Assembly (NCBI RefSeq): GCF_000739015.1
Contig: NZ_JPUG01000004.1
Span: 1 to 36,643 of the forward strand
DNA: 36,643 nucleotides
Direction of reading: 5' to 3'
From: Microvirga sp. BSC39
Lineage (GTDB): Bacteria > Pseudomonadota > Alphaproteobacteria > Rhizobiales > Beijerinckiaceae
The translations under genes were made by a program, and so were the position numbers. Under the pieces are notes generated by a model. The model did not search any database. It was not told the DNA's origin and saw only the letters and a program-made list of their open reading frames with translations. Shown here piece after piece: positions 22,461 to 29,807 of this stretch. The stretch's first letter is position 1, and each line of letters opens with the position of its first letter.

Positions 22461-22976
22461 ATGACGAGCCTTGCCGACCATGAGGAGGAGCGCCTCCGGA
22501 TCCTTGAGGAAACCGGGGCCTTGGCGGGTTCCGATCCGGCGCTCGATGCGATCTGCCGCGAAGCCAGGGATCATTTCAGCGTCCCGATCGCCCTCATCAC
22601 GCTGGTCGACCGTCAGAGGCTCCGGGTGAAGGCGGCGCAGGGACTGAGTGTTTCAGAGTTGCCGCGCGACACCGCGTTCTGCACCTACACGATCATGAGC
22701 GACGACGTTTTCGTCATTCCCGACATGCTGGCCGATGAACGGTTCAGGACCAATCCCCTGGTGCTGGGAGAGCCTCATCTGAGGTTCTATGCCGGAGCCC
22801 CGCTGGTTTACCTGCGTGACATCCGGCTGGGTTCCCTGTGCATTCTGGAGATGAGGCCACGCCTGTTTTCACCAGGTGACAAGGCCGAACTCAGGGAGAT
22901 GGCGGACCGCGTCGTCACCGAGATCGCCGAACAGGAACTGAAAGCCCTGGGGACGATGCCCGCAAGCCGTCATTGA
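22461..22976 (+). CDS. Free-standing GAF-domain protein
   Basis: 171 residues from ATG at 22461 (MTSLADHEEERLRILEETGA), behind GCAGGGGGC. The GAF fold is clear: LDAICREARDHFSVPIALIT, the LVDRQRLRVKAAQG strand, RDTAFCTYTIMSDDVFVIPD, then FYAGAPLVYLRDIRLGSLCI. The C/FCxYTI element belongs to the group close to sensor GAFs of cyclase and kinase N-termini. No output domain is attached, so it may bind a small molecule and act on a partner, possibly the nearby kinases. The stop at 22976 is followed by 400 bases without a gene. Confidence 0.82.
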   Translation: MTSLADHEEERLRILEETGALAGSDPALDAICREARDHFSVPIALITLVDRQRLRVKAAQGLSVSELPRDTAFCTYTIMSDDVFVIPDMLADERFRTNPLVLGEPHLRFYAGAPLVYLRDIRLGSLCILEMRPRLFSPGDKAELREMADRVVTEIAEQELKALGTMPASRH

Positions 22977-23139
22977 CCAGTCATGCAGGATGTTTGTGCC
23001 ACTGGCATAAAAGTTTGCGTCTTATGCTCTTGTCACGCTTAGACTAATGACTAAGCTTTTGATGTCATTGGACGTAAGTAAACTAGAGGAAGATATTGGG
23101 AGCATGGCTACGGTCTGGTAGTTGGATCAACGCCATACT

Positions 23140-23316
23140 GCTCGGCTGCCTCGTGAGCTGCTTCATCCGAGGTCTGGTCGCGGGCACCTATGTAGGTCTC
23201 TCGTTGCCATTCGAACCGCTAAACCCTTTGTTTTCAAAGCACTTTTGACGGCTGCGGGGAAGCCATGCCCTCCCCCGTAGGTTAACGAAATGACTTGAGA
23301 AACGTTTGCAAACGAT
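23140..23316 (+). repeat. Long inverted repeat, left copy (partner 29381-29557)
   Basis: Base 23217-k pairs with 29480+k throughout, without gaps. Bases 23217-23316 match the reverse complement of 29381-29480 at 83 of 100 positions, with 25 identical bases at 23292-23316 that include the palindrome CGTTTGCAAACG (23303-23314). Further left the match weakens but keeps CATAGGTG and GATGAAGCAGCTC. The repeat ends 60 bases before the recombinase start, where a resolvase site would normally lie. A TGTACA in both flanks suggests it may extend a little further. Confidence 0.85.
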
Positions 23317-23375
23317 CCTTTCCTCGTGATTGCAAAGTATGTACAAAGAGCCGAAATCTCATCAGAAATTGACAC

Positions 23376-24284
23376 ATGGCTCCCTCCCCTACTCGGCAGC
23401 GCCTGATTGGTTACGCCCGCGTCTCGACCGAGGAGCAGGCAACAGACGCTCAGCTCGATGAGCTCAAGGCTGCCGGCTGCGCGGTCATCCACCAGGAGCA
23501 CGGATCCGGCGCCTCCCGAACTCGGCCAGTTCTCTCCCGGCTCATCCGAGAGATCTCGAAGGGCGAGGTCCTCGTGGTCGTCCGGCTCGATCGTTTGGCC
23601 CGGTCGGTCAGCCATCTGCTCGAAGTGATCGAGACGCTTGAGGAGAAAGGTGCCCACTTCAAATCCCTCCGTGACCCGATCGACACGTCGACCCCGCAAG
23701 GCATGTTCTCTCTGCAGGTCCTGGGCGCCGTCGCTCAGCTGGAGCGATCACTCATCTCGGAGCGCACGAAGGCTGGCGTGAAGGCGGCAGTGGCCAAGGG
23801 GAAGAGACCGGGGAACCCCGGTTTGCGTGAGGGGCGGCCGGAGGCAATCCGCAAAACCGCCCTCGCCCGCGATCGCGTCTACCTGGGCGACCTTTTGACA
23901 GCGGCCAACTCCTTCCTTCCCGTCGTCCGTCAGATGCGGCCGGACCATAGCTGGCACGATGTCGTGCAGGTGTTGAATGCACGGGGCCAGCGGTGGACGG
24001 ATCAAAGCCTCCGGAGGGCAGTCAAGCGATTGGTCGCCGAGCGGATGGCTGAGCCGGAGTTGTTACGGAAAGCCGGAAGACGTCCGCCGGACGACCGCAT
24101 CATGACCCTGATCGCCGGCATTGCGATCTCTAACCCGAACCTCACCCTGCGTGAGATCGGCGCTCAGCTGGAAGGGATGCGAGAACGGACGCCACGAGGC
24201 GGGAGAGAATGGAAGGCCAGCTCGGTCAAATTCCAACTCGACCGGGCCCGCAAAGTGGGCCTCGCAGTCCCTGACATCCAGTGA
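23376..24284 (+). CDS. Serine recombinase (resolvase/invertase family) with long C-terminus
   Basis: 302 residues from ATG at 23376. The catalytic domain is complete: YARVSTEEQATDAQLDELKA with the nucleophile serine at 17, EVLVVVRLDRLARSVSHLLE with the catalytic arginines, and GAVAQLERSLISERTKAGV leading into the E-helix. After residue 150 the family usually needs only about 35-40 residues for a small helix-turn-helix. Here about 150 remain, with two helix-rich parts (WHDVVQVLNARGQRWTDQSL; PNLTLREIGAQLEGMRERT) that may bind DNA. The gene opens 60 bases after the left inverted repeat. A role in resolution or inversion of the replicon is inferred from position. Confidence 0.9.
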   Translation: MAPSPTRQRLIGYARVSTEEQATDAQLDELKAAGCAVIHQEHGSGASRTRPVLSRLIREISKGEVLVVVRLDRLARSVSHLLEVIETLEEKGAHFKSLRDPIDTSTPQGMFSLQVLGAVAQLERSLISERTKAGVKAAVAKGKRPGNPGLREGRPEAIRKTALARDRVYLGDLLTAANSFLPVVRQMRPDHSWHDVVQVLNARGQRWTDQSLRRAVKRLVAERMAEPELLRKAGRRPPDDRIMTLIAGIAISNPNLTLREIGAQLEGMRERTPRGGREWKASSVKFQLDRARKVGLAVPDIQ

Positions 24285-24360
24285 TCGCGATGCTGTCACC
24301 AGATTTTGCGTTTCAAGTGCGACACTTGGATAGCTTGTGCCATTCTTGGTAGATCATGAT

Positions 24361-24376
24361 GACCTGCCGGCAGGTC
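24361..24376. promoter_or_regulatory. Perfect 16-bp palindrome between convergent genes
   Basis: GACCTGCCGGCAGGTC is its own reverse complement. A degenerate relative follows (ACAGGTCGCCGGTAGGTC, 24381-24398). It lies between the ends of the recombinase and the 126-residue gene, so it is not an obvious promoter operator; a recombination or protein-binding site is possible. Confidence 0.5.
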
Positions 24377-24580
24377 GTGGACAGGTCGCCGGTAGGTCAA
24401 ATTGATCTACAAGCCTCGGATTCCGTAGCCCCGACGGCACTTCCGGCAGAGCCATTTCACCAGAGCTTCGAGCGCCCTACCCTGCCCCTCATGGACTTCT
24501 ACAGGTTGGCGGCGAGGCTTCCCAATATCGCCCTATTCGCCGACCCATGCCGCTTAAGGAAGCTGCCTGCTCCCATTCGC

Positions 24581-24961
24581 TCACCACGTCTCGCCCGGGT
24601 CTTCAAACTCCATCAGCTCGCCGCCAATCCGAACGAGGGCATCATCAAGAGGCGACTTGCCTCTGCCGGCGCCTTTTAGCCGGAGCCCCCTCCCCTGCCC
24701 TCGGGCGAGCCTGCGCTTCACGAGCCGCGTAGCCTCTACGGCGAGATAGGCCAGTTCCTGATCCGGCATGCCATCCAGGAACTCATCGATTTCGGGCCTT
24801 GTTGCCTTTGCGCCGAGTGTGCCCAACGACACTGGCTCCGGCGCCCGGGTCTCCTCACACACCGGCCTCTCCGGGGAGGTCCGGCGGACCGGTTTGGCAG
24901 GTGGCGGAGGTGCCCCGAACAGGTCCCCTTGTCGCTCATCGCGAACCGGGTTTCGCGCCAT
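24581..24961 (-). CDS. Hypothetical protein next to accD
   Basis: 126 residues starting MARNPVRDERQGDLFGAPPP. A proline/arginine-rich, probably disordered N-terminus (1-45) precedes a helical part with EIDEFLDGMPDQELAYLAVE, a very basic stretch (VKRRLARGQGRGLRLKGAGR) and a short acidic tail. The charge pattern suggests DNA or RNA contact. No family recognised. It starts about 108 bases after the accD stop on the same strand, so both may be on one transcript. Inside the repeat-bounded segment with repAB, it could be a maintenance accessory. Confidence 0.55.
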   Translation of the reverse strand: MARNPVRDERQGDLFGAPPPPAKPVRRTSPERPVCEETRAPEPVSLGTLGAKATRPEIDEFLDGMPDQELAYLAVEATRLVKRRLARGQGRGLRLKGAGRGKSPLDDALVRIGGELMEFEDPGETW

Positions 24962-25069
24962 TCCCCCTCCAGCCCGTTTTCCTCTCGTTAACCATAGTGG
25001 CTGCCACGCCTTCGTCCTTCAACCAAACGGTGCCGGTCCTGATGGTTGCGCGAGAGAATGGCCCCTCCC

Positions 25070-26023
25070 CTACAAAGGGTTGCTCTGCTCAATGGAAGGT
25101 GCCGGTCGGTCAGCCTCATGATGATCCGACCCGTCATCCGCCGGGGCATCGGACGCCCTCCCAGTCGCATGAGCAGGCAGTCGCATAAGAAGGCGGCACA
25201 GGCGCGCCAGTGTCGAGCGCAGGTCATGGCGGTGCACCACCATGTCGACCATGCCGTGTTCCTTCAGGAATTCGGCCCTCTGGAACCCGTCGGGCAAGTG
25301 CTCGCGGATCGTTTGCTCGATCACCCGAGGACCGGCAAAACCAATCAGGGCTCCAGGCTCCGCCATATGGACATCGCCCAGCATCGCATAAGACGCCGTC
25401 ACCCCGCCCGTGGTCGGATTGGTGAGAACGACGATATACGGTAGCTTTCTCTCGCGCAGCCGCTGGATCAAAACCGTGGTGCGCGCCATCTGCATAAGGG
25501 ATAGGATGCCCTCCTGCATCCGGGCTCCACCCGAGGCAGTGAACACCACATAGGGAGTGCCTCGCTCGATCGCCGTTTCGGCGCCCGTGATGAATGCCTC
25601 CCCGGCCGCTACCCCGAGCGAGCCGCCGATAAAGTCGGGGTCGTGGGCAGCCACAGTCATCGGCAGGCCTTCCACGGTTCCCGTGCCGACTTTGATGGCG
25701 TCCGCTAACCCGGTTTTCGTCCGAGCCTCTTTCAGCCGCTCGGTGTAGCGCTTGGTGTCCCGGAACTTCAGCAGATCGGATTCTCCGTCCGGGACTGGTA
25801 CGTCCGTCCACTGGCCCTCATCAAAGATCAGCGTCAGGCGCTGGATCGCTGACAGGCGCATGTGGTGGCCAGAGCCTGGGATCACCCATTGGTTGGCCTC
25901 AACGTCCTTTTGGAACACCACCTGCCCGGAATCCGGGCACTTGATCCAAAGGCTGTCACTGTCAGGCGCATCCCGCTTGAACAGGGTTTTGATCTTTGGC
26001 GCGACATCGGTAATCCAGCTCAT
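25070..26023 (-). CDS. accD: Acetyl-CoA carboxylase carboxyltransferase subunit beta
   Basis: 317 residues from ATG at 26023 ([20 protein letters not shown]), with GGAAGGAA upstream; the frame is open 33 codons further back but without coding character. Crotonase-like core blocks are seen: [74 protein letters not shown]. The zinc-ribbon positions read IKCPDSG and VIPGSGHH, so three of four cysteines are absent; that is normal in alphaproteobacterial AccD. AccD pairs with AccA to transfer CO2 to acetyl-CoA for fatty-acid synthesis. A housekeeping gene next to repAB, without folC or trpA, suggests a second copy or an essential gene moved to this replicon. The last 30 residues are disordered. 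Confidence 0.93.
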   Translation of the reverse strand: MSWITDVAPKIKTLFKRDAPDSDSLWIKCPDSGQVVFQKDVEANQWVIPGSGHHMRLSAIQRLTLIFDEGQWTDVPVPDGESDLLKFRDTKRYTERLKEARTKTGLADAIKVGTGTVEGLPMTVAAHDPDFIGGSLGVAAGEAFITGAETAIERGTPYVVFTASGGARMQEGILSLMQMARTTVLIQRLRERKLPYIVVLTNPTTGGVTASYAMLGDVHMAEPGALIGFAGPRVIEQTIREHLPDGFQRAEFLKEHGMVDMVVHRHDLRSTLARLCRLLMRLPAHATGRASDAPADDGSDHHEADRPAPSIEQSNPL

Positions 26024-26191
26024 GCGGCGTTCCTTCCCTATCTGCCGGCGCGGCACAGACCACGGGAATGCAGCAGGAGTGCGACGCTGGACTGGTCGGC
26101 CCCTCTCTGGCTGCTCAGTCACAGCTCACAAATCAGAGGGGCTCGACCATAGTCCGGCCAGAAGAACAATCTTGACGTAGGGCAAGCACCT

Positions 26192-26392
26192 TTGGCCAAC
26201 TCGGCATCTCAGATCAGGCGCGCAAAGCAACTCGACGCATTGGCGGCCGTGCTCCCAATGGCGGCAGCTGATCGCTGTGCAGCCGTTCTGACCGACGCTG
26301 ATGTCGCCACCCTGAAGCACCTCGCGGGTACATTGCCCGCGGGCAATCACGCGCTTCGAAGGGTGGGGGAGGGACGATCCAGAACCGTTTGA
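26192..26392 (+). pseudogene. Fragment of a phage-type tyrosine integrase (N-terminal)
   Basis: 66 residues from a TTG at 26192: QLDALAAVLPMAAADRCAAV, then LTDADVATLKHLAGTLPAGN. From memory, plasmid and phage tyrosine recombinases in Hyphomicrobiales open with LAAVLP..DRR..LA.LLTDDDVATLRHLA, followed by a helix that leads to the core-binding domain. Here the frame ends soon after that point and the catalytic domain is absent. The first parS-like palindrome (26332-26347) lies inside its tail. Either a decayed integrase or a coincidental frame; the match is suggestive only. Confidence 0.4.
26332..26347. promoter_or_regulatory. parS: parS-like palindrome, site 1
   Basis: ATTGCCCGCGGGCAAT, a perfect 16-bp palindrome 434 bases upstream of repA. 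It follows the repABC-type parS pattern GTTnnCnGCnGnnAAC at every fixed position except the two outer bases. Confidence 0.75.
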
Positions 26393-26410
26393 GAGAGCCG
26401 ACGCAGACCT

Positions 26411-26426
26411 GTTGCCCGCGGGCAAT
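26411..26426. promoter_or_regulatory. parS: parS-like palindrome, site 2
   Basis: GTTGCCCGCGGGCAAT, the same core with a G at the first position, so it fits the parS pattern except for the last base. Starts 79 bases after site 1. Confidence 0.75.
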
Positions 26427-26565
26427 GTACCTCGCCAATATGCGGAGAAGGGTAGGGCAATACCTCATTAACCATGCCAACCCACCAGTCGCCTCTGAGC
26501 AGTTGTTGTCCGCAAGCGACCACTTTCAAACCGCTCCAACGAACTCGGCACGGCAAACCCGACCC

Positions 26566-26581
26566 ATTGCCCGCGGGCAAT
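26566..26581. promoter_or_regulatory. parS: parS-like palindrome, site 3
   Basis: ATTGCCCGCGGGCAAT again, a perfect palindrome 200 bases upstream of the repA start. Three copies in 250 bases ahead of repAB point to the centromere bound by RepB. Confidence 0.75.
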
Positions 26582-26694
26582 GCACTCAAGCCACACGGCG
26601 GCAGGGAAGGGGAGTACTTTAGATGCAGCGCAAAAATGAAGAATTCTGAAAAATTCGCGCGTCTTTTTCGGTTTCGGGCGATCTCTTTAACTCA

Positions 26695-26759
26695 CCGTTA
26701 ACGGAGTGCAGGCGAACTAGCGATCAGCGCAAAATTTGCTGATCTCGGTTAATTCCGAG
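26695..26759. promoter_or_regulatory. repA promoter/operator region
   Basis: Just upstream of repA lie a palindrome CCGTTAACGG (26695-26704), an inverted repeat GATCAGC (26722-26728) and GCTGATC (26738-26744) around an A/T centre, and a CTCGG (26744-26748) and CCGAG (26755-26759) hairpin. RepA proteins of this family repress their own operon through such sites. The RBS TAGGAG follows just before the ATG at 26781. Confidence 0.55.
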
Positions 26760-26780
26760 CTGCAATGCTAGGAGCCCTCA

Positions 26781-27983
26781 ATGTCAGCACTCGAGCAATC
26801 TACTCTCGATCCAGTGGTCGCGCCCATCGAAGAAAACAACCGGGCGCAGATCTCCCTAGATGCCGAACTGCTAGCGACCGAGCTCCAGAAGCACACGCAG
26901 CGCATTTTCCCGCCCGTGGCCCAGAAGGCGATCCGTCGGTTTTCCTCCGCCGAAGCAGCTAACTTCTTGGGAATCCACGAAGGCTATCTTCGTCAACTGG
27001 CCGTCGACGGGAAGGCGCCCCTTCCTGAGGTCCAACCGAACGGGAAGCGCACATTCTCGGTTGAAGAGATCAATGCGGTTCGTGAATTCCTAGACAGCAA
27101 CCAGTCCAACCGGCGCTATATCCCACATCGCGGGGCCGGCGAGAAACTGCAGGTTATCTCGGTCATCAACTTCAAAGGCGGCAGCGCGAAAACCACGACT
27201 GCTGCGCATCTATCTCAGTATCTGGCCTTAAGAGGCTACCGCGTTCTGGCAATCGACCTCGACCCGCAGGCAAGCCTCTCAACCTTGTTCGGCCAACAGC
27301 CGGAACTGGACGTCTTACCAAACGAGACCCTCTATGGAGCGCTGCGCTATGACAGCCAGCGTACTTCCATCGAGGAAATCATTCGCGCGACCTATCTTCC
27401 GGGTCTACACTTCATCCCTGGCAATCTGGAACTAATGGAGTTCGAGACAACGACCCCGGTCGCCAAGGAAGTTCGAACATTCTTCCTTCGCATCACAGAG
27501 GCATTACAGCCTGTGGAGGCTGAGTACGACGTTGTCGTGATGGATTGCCCGCCCAACCTTGGGTATCTCACAATGGCAGCACTATCCGCTGCAACGTCGC
27601 TCCTCGTAACCGTGCATCCCCAAATGCTTGATGTACTGTCGATGGCTCAGTTTCTGAAGATGGTTGGCGACACCGTAAACCTGTTTGGGAATAGACGTCC
27701 AGACTATGATTGGCTTCGTTACCTTATTACGCGACACGAGCCCAATGACGGCCCCCAAAACCAAATGGTCACCTGGATGCGTTCGCTCTTCGAGCATCGT
27801 GTTCTGCAAAACCCAGTTCTGAAAAGCACTGCGATCGCGGACTCGGGCCTCACGAAGCAAACCCTCTACGAAGTGGATCGAACCAAGTTCACCAAGAGCA
27901 CTTACGACCGGGCGCTCGAGTCGCTTGATCTCGTGAATGGTGAAATTGAAGCCAACATCCGTCGCGCCTGGGGGAGGCAATAA
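26781..27983 (+). CDS. repA: Plasmid partition ATPase RepA (ParA type)
   Basis: 400 residues, the usual length. ATG at 26781 preceded by TAGGAGCCCTCA. Residues 50-105 are a helix-turn-helix (SSAEAANFLGIHEGYLRQLA, FSVEEINAVREFL) that binds the operator. The ATPase has the deviant Walker A KGGSAKTT at 132-139, LAIDLDPQASLSTLFG as the switch region, and VVVMDCPPNLGYLT as Walker B. It moves RepB-parS complexes over the nucleoid and represses its own operon. The stop overlaps the repB start by one base (TAATG). Three parS-like sites lie upstream. Confidence 0.95.
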   Translation: MSALEQSTLDPVVAPIEENNRAQISLDAELLATELQKHTQRIFPPVAQKAIRRFSSAEAANFLGIHEGYLRQLAVDGKAPLPEVQPNGKRTFSVEEINAVREFLDSNQSNRRYIPHRGAGEKLQVISVINFKGGSAKTTTAAHLSQYLALRGYRVLAIDLDPQASLSTLFGQQPELDVLPNETLYGALRYDSQRTSIEEIIRATYLPGLHFIPGNLELMEFETTTPVAKEVRTFFLRITEALQPVEAEYDVVVMDCPPNLGYLTMAALSAATSLLVTVHPQMLDVLSMAQFLKMVGDTVNLFGNRRPDYDWLRYLITRHEPNDGPQNQMVTWMRSLFEHRVLQNPVLKSTAIADSGLTKQTLYEVDRTKFTKSTYDRALESLDLVNGEIEANIRRAWGRQ

Positions 27984-29116
27984 TGGCCCGCAATGTACTG
28001 AATCCTGCACCTAAAGACCTTGGAACAACGTCCGCCTCTGCACCCAATCCAGTAGCGGACCAACAAGCAGCCCTTGCAGGGGCGCTAAACGGGACCAACG
28101 ATACGCCGATTGCTGTGCGGCCGAACCGTCCGTTCGCCAATCGGCCCCACGCTAAGAGCTCCGTCACCGGCAGCGAGCAGAGCGCCTCGCCAAGCAGTGA
28201 AGTTCCGACGCTCGCTCGACATGTTGCTCCGGTTATGACCTCCCAACAGAGGGTCATGGCAGATACGCTCAACGCAGTTAACCGTGTTGACGAACTTGAG
28301 GAGCAACTGCGGTCAGGACATGCCGTGGTCGACCTTGATCCTTTTATGATCGATGCGTCGTTCGTTCCTGATCGCATGGCTCCCTCGGAAGAGGCCCACA
28401 GGGAGCTTGTCCAGGCGATTAGGGCAGACGGACAGCTCGTACCCATTCTGGTTCGCCCCCATCCGGCAGAGCAGGGGCGCTACCAAGTTGCCTATGGGCA
28501 CAGGCGTCTGAGAGCGGCAACCGAACTCGGCATCAAGGTCCGAGCTGTTGTCCGCGAACTCACCGACGAGCAGTTGGTTGTCGCACAGGGCCAAGAGAAC
28601 AACGCCCGGACAAACCTGAGCTTCATCGAGAAAGCTCGCTTTGCGCTGCAACTGGAAGAGCGCGGCTTCCGTCGCGATGTCATCATGCAGGCTCTTTGCG
28701 TCGACCGTCCTAGAGTTTCACAGATGGTCAAATTTGCATCTAGCATTCCGATGGAAATCATCAATGCCATCGGGCCAGCACCAGGCATTGGAAGACGGAA
28801 GTGGGAAGACTTCTCTGCATTGATAACGAAGGGTAATATCGACAAAGCCCGGCACGCGATCGAGCGGGCTGCAAATTCGGGCCGGGATAGCGACGCAAAG
28901 TTTGAGGCAGCCTACAAGGCGCTTACAACCAAAGCCGAGATCGCTCGGCCTGAACTCTGGACTGCTCCCGACGGCGCCCGTTTGGCCAAGTACACCGAAA
29001 CCGACGAGAAGTTCTCGCTCATCATTGATCGGAAGCTCTCGCCACGTTTTGGGAAGTTTCTCCTCAGCCGTCTGGAGCAACTCTACAACGAGTTTCAGGC
29101 CGCAGACAAAGAGTGA
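27983..29116 (+). CDS. repB: Plasmid partition protein RepB (ParB type)
   Basis: 377 residues. Residues 1-90 are a flexible N-terminus with a short helix that probably contacts RepA. The ParB core follows: LDPFMIDASFVPDRM, HRELVQAIRADGQLVPILVR, YGHRRLRAATELGIKVRAVV (GHRR CTP-binding motif), ENNARTNLSFIEKARFALQL. A helix-turn-helix follows (RRDVIMQALCVDRPRVSQMV) and a C-terminal dimer domain. RepB binds the 16-bp parS palindromes and spreads. In repABC operons repC would follow within a few hundred bases, but here a long hairpin comes at 29140 and no repC is found through 36643. Confidence 0.95.
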   Translation: MARNVLNPAPKDLGTTSASAPNPVADQQAALAGALNGTNDTPIAVRPNRPFANRPHAKSSVTGSEQSASPSSEVPTLARHVAPVMTSQQRVMADTLNAVNRVDELEEQLRSGHAVVDLDPFMIDASFVPDRMAPSEEAHRELVQAIRADGQLVPILVRPHPAEQGRYQVAYGHRRLRAATELGIKVRAVVRELTDEQLVVAQGQENNARTNLSFIEKARFALQLEERGFRRDVIMQALCVDRPRVSQMVKFASSIPMEIINAIGPAPGIGRRKWEDFSALITKGNIDKARHAIERAANSGRDSDAKFEAAYKALTTKAEIARPELWTAPDGARLAKYTETDEKFSLIIDRKLSPRFGKFLLSRLEQLYNEFQAADKE

Positions 29117-29139
29117 GGGTTCTTCACTACTTCGATTCA

Positions 29140-29181
29140 GCATCGCTTCGGTCCTCGCTCAGAGCGAGATTGAAGCGATGC
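29140..29181. terminator. Long hairpin after repB (terminator or counter-transcript RNA candidate)
   Basis: GCATCGCTTC (29140-29149) pairs perfectly with GAAGCGATGC (29172-29181), with an inner CTCGCT/AGCGAG stem. It lies 23 bases after the repB stop. No T-run follows on the plus strand, but on the reverse strand a run of T precedes it. In repABC operons this gap encodes an antisense RNA that controls repC; whether that RNA exists here is unknown. Confidence 0.55.
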
Positions 29182-29380
29182 TCCATCAAAAAACCAGCGC
29201 CTATACGGCAGTTGCTGCAATGAATTGAGCAACTTTCTATTGTCGATGGGATCAGCCATTGTCCCATGCACGATGGTCCAACCGCGTCAAATGCCAACAG
29301 AGGCGGGGAGGGGGTACGAGCTTATAAGAACGGCTATCCACGAACGATAGTCTGTACATTGATCGACACGCTTTAAACTC

Positions 29381-29557
29381 ATCGTTTGCAAACGTTTCTC
29401 AAGTCGGTTTGTTAACCAGCAGGGGAGGGAAGGGCTTCCCGGGAACCGCCGAAAATGCTTTGGAAACAATGGCTTTAGCGCATTGGCTCAGGATGGAAGG
29501 CGGGCATAGGTGTCTGCAATCAGATCCCCGATGAAGCAGCTCGCGATGCGATCCAGC
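29381..29557 (-). repeat. Long inverted repeat, right copy (partner 23140-23316)
   Basis: Reverse complement of the left copy; 83% identical over the best 100 bases (29381-29480), identical for 25 bases at 29381-29405, weaker to about 29557. It carries the same CGTTTGCAAACG palindrome (29383-29394). With its partner it bounds a 6.4-kb segment holding the recombinase, accD and repAB. Confidence 0.85.
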
Positions 29558-29807
29558 GAAACAGCGCGTAATCACCCGTCAGACCGTATCTATATGCGCT
29601 TTATCTCCTATTGCTCCACTATCGCCTTTCTAGCTCAATAGCTTAGCTTCTGCGCTAAAGCGTAGCATCGGCATGTTCTGACCTGATCGTATGGGAGCGG
29701 CAGGGATTCACACGTGAGCCGACGAAGGCATTGCAGTTCCCAAGCATCGCCTGCGGGGCGCTGCGCTCTACCTTCCTGTCGGGCACGTCCCCACTGGGAC
29801 CTCGGCG

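Larger units (their letters stand above)
29117..29807. other. Non-coding stretch downstream of repB, where repC would be expected
   Basis: 691 bases holding the hairpin at 29140-29181 and the right copy of the inverted repeat (29381-29557). No reading frame resembles RepC, whose length is normally about 400 residues. Confidence 0.6.

Noticed and set aside
25900..26023. Loss of zinc-ribbon cysteines in AccD as a defect
   Set aside because: Alphaproteobacterial AccD proteins commonly read CPxTG and VIPASG at these positions, so the absence is clade-typical.
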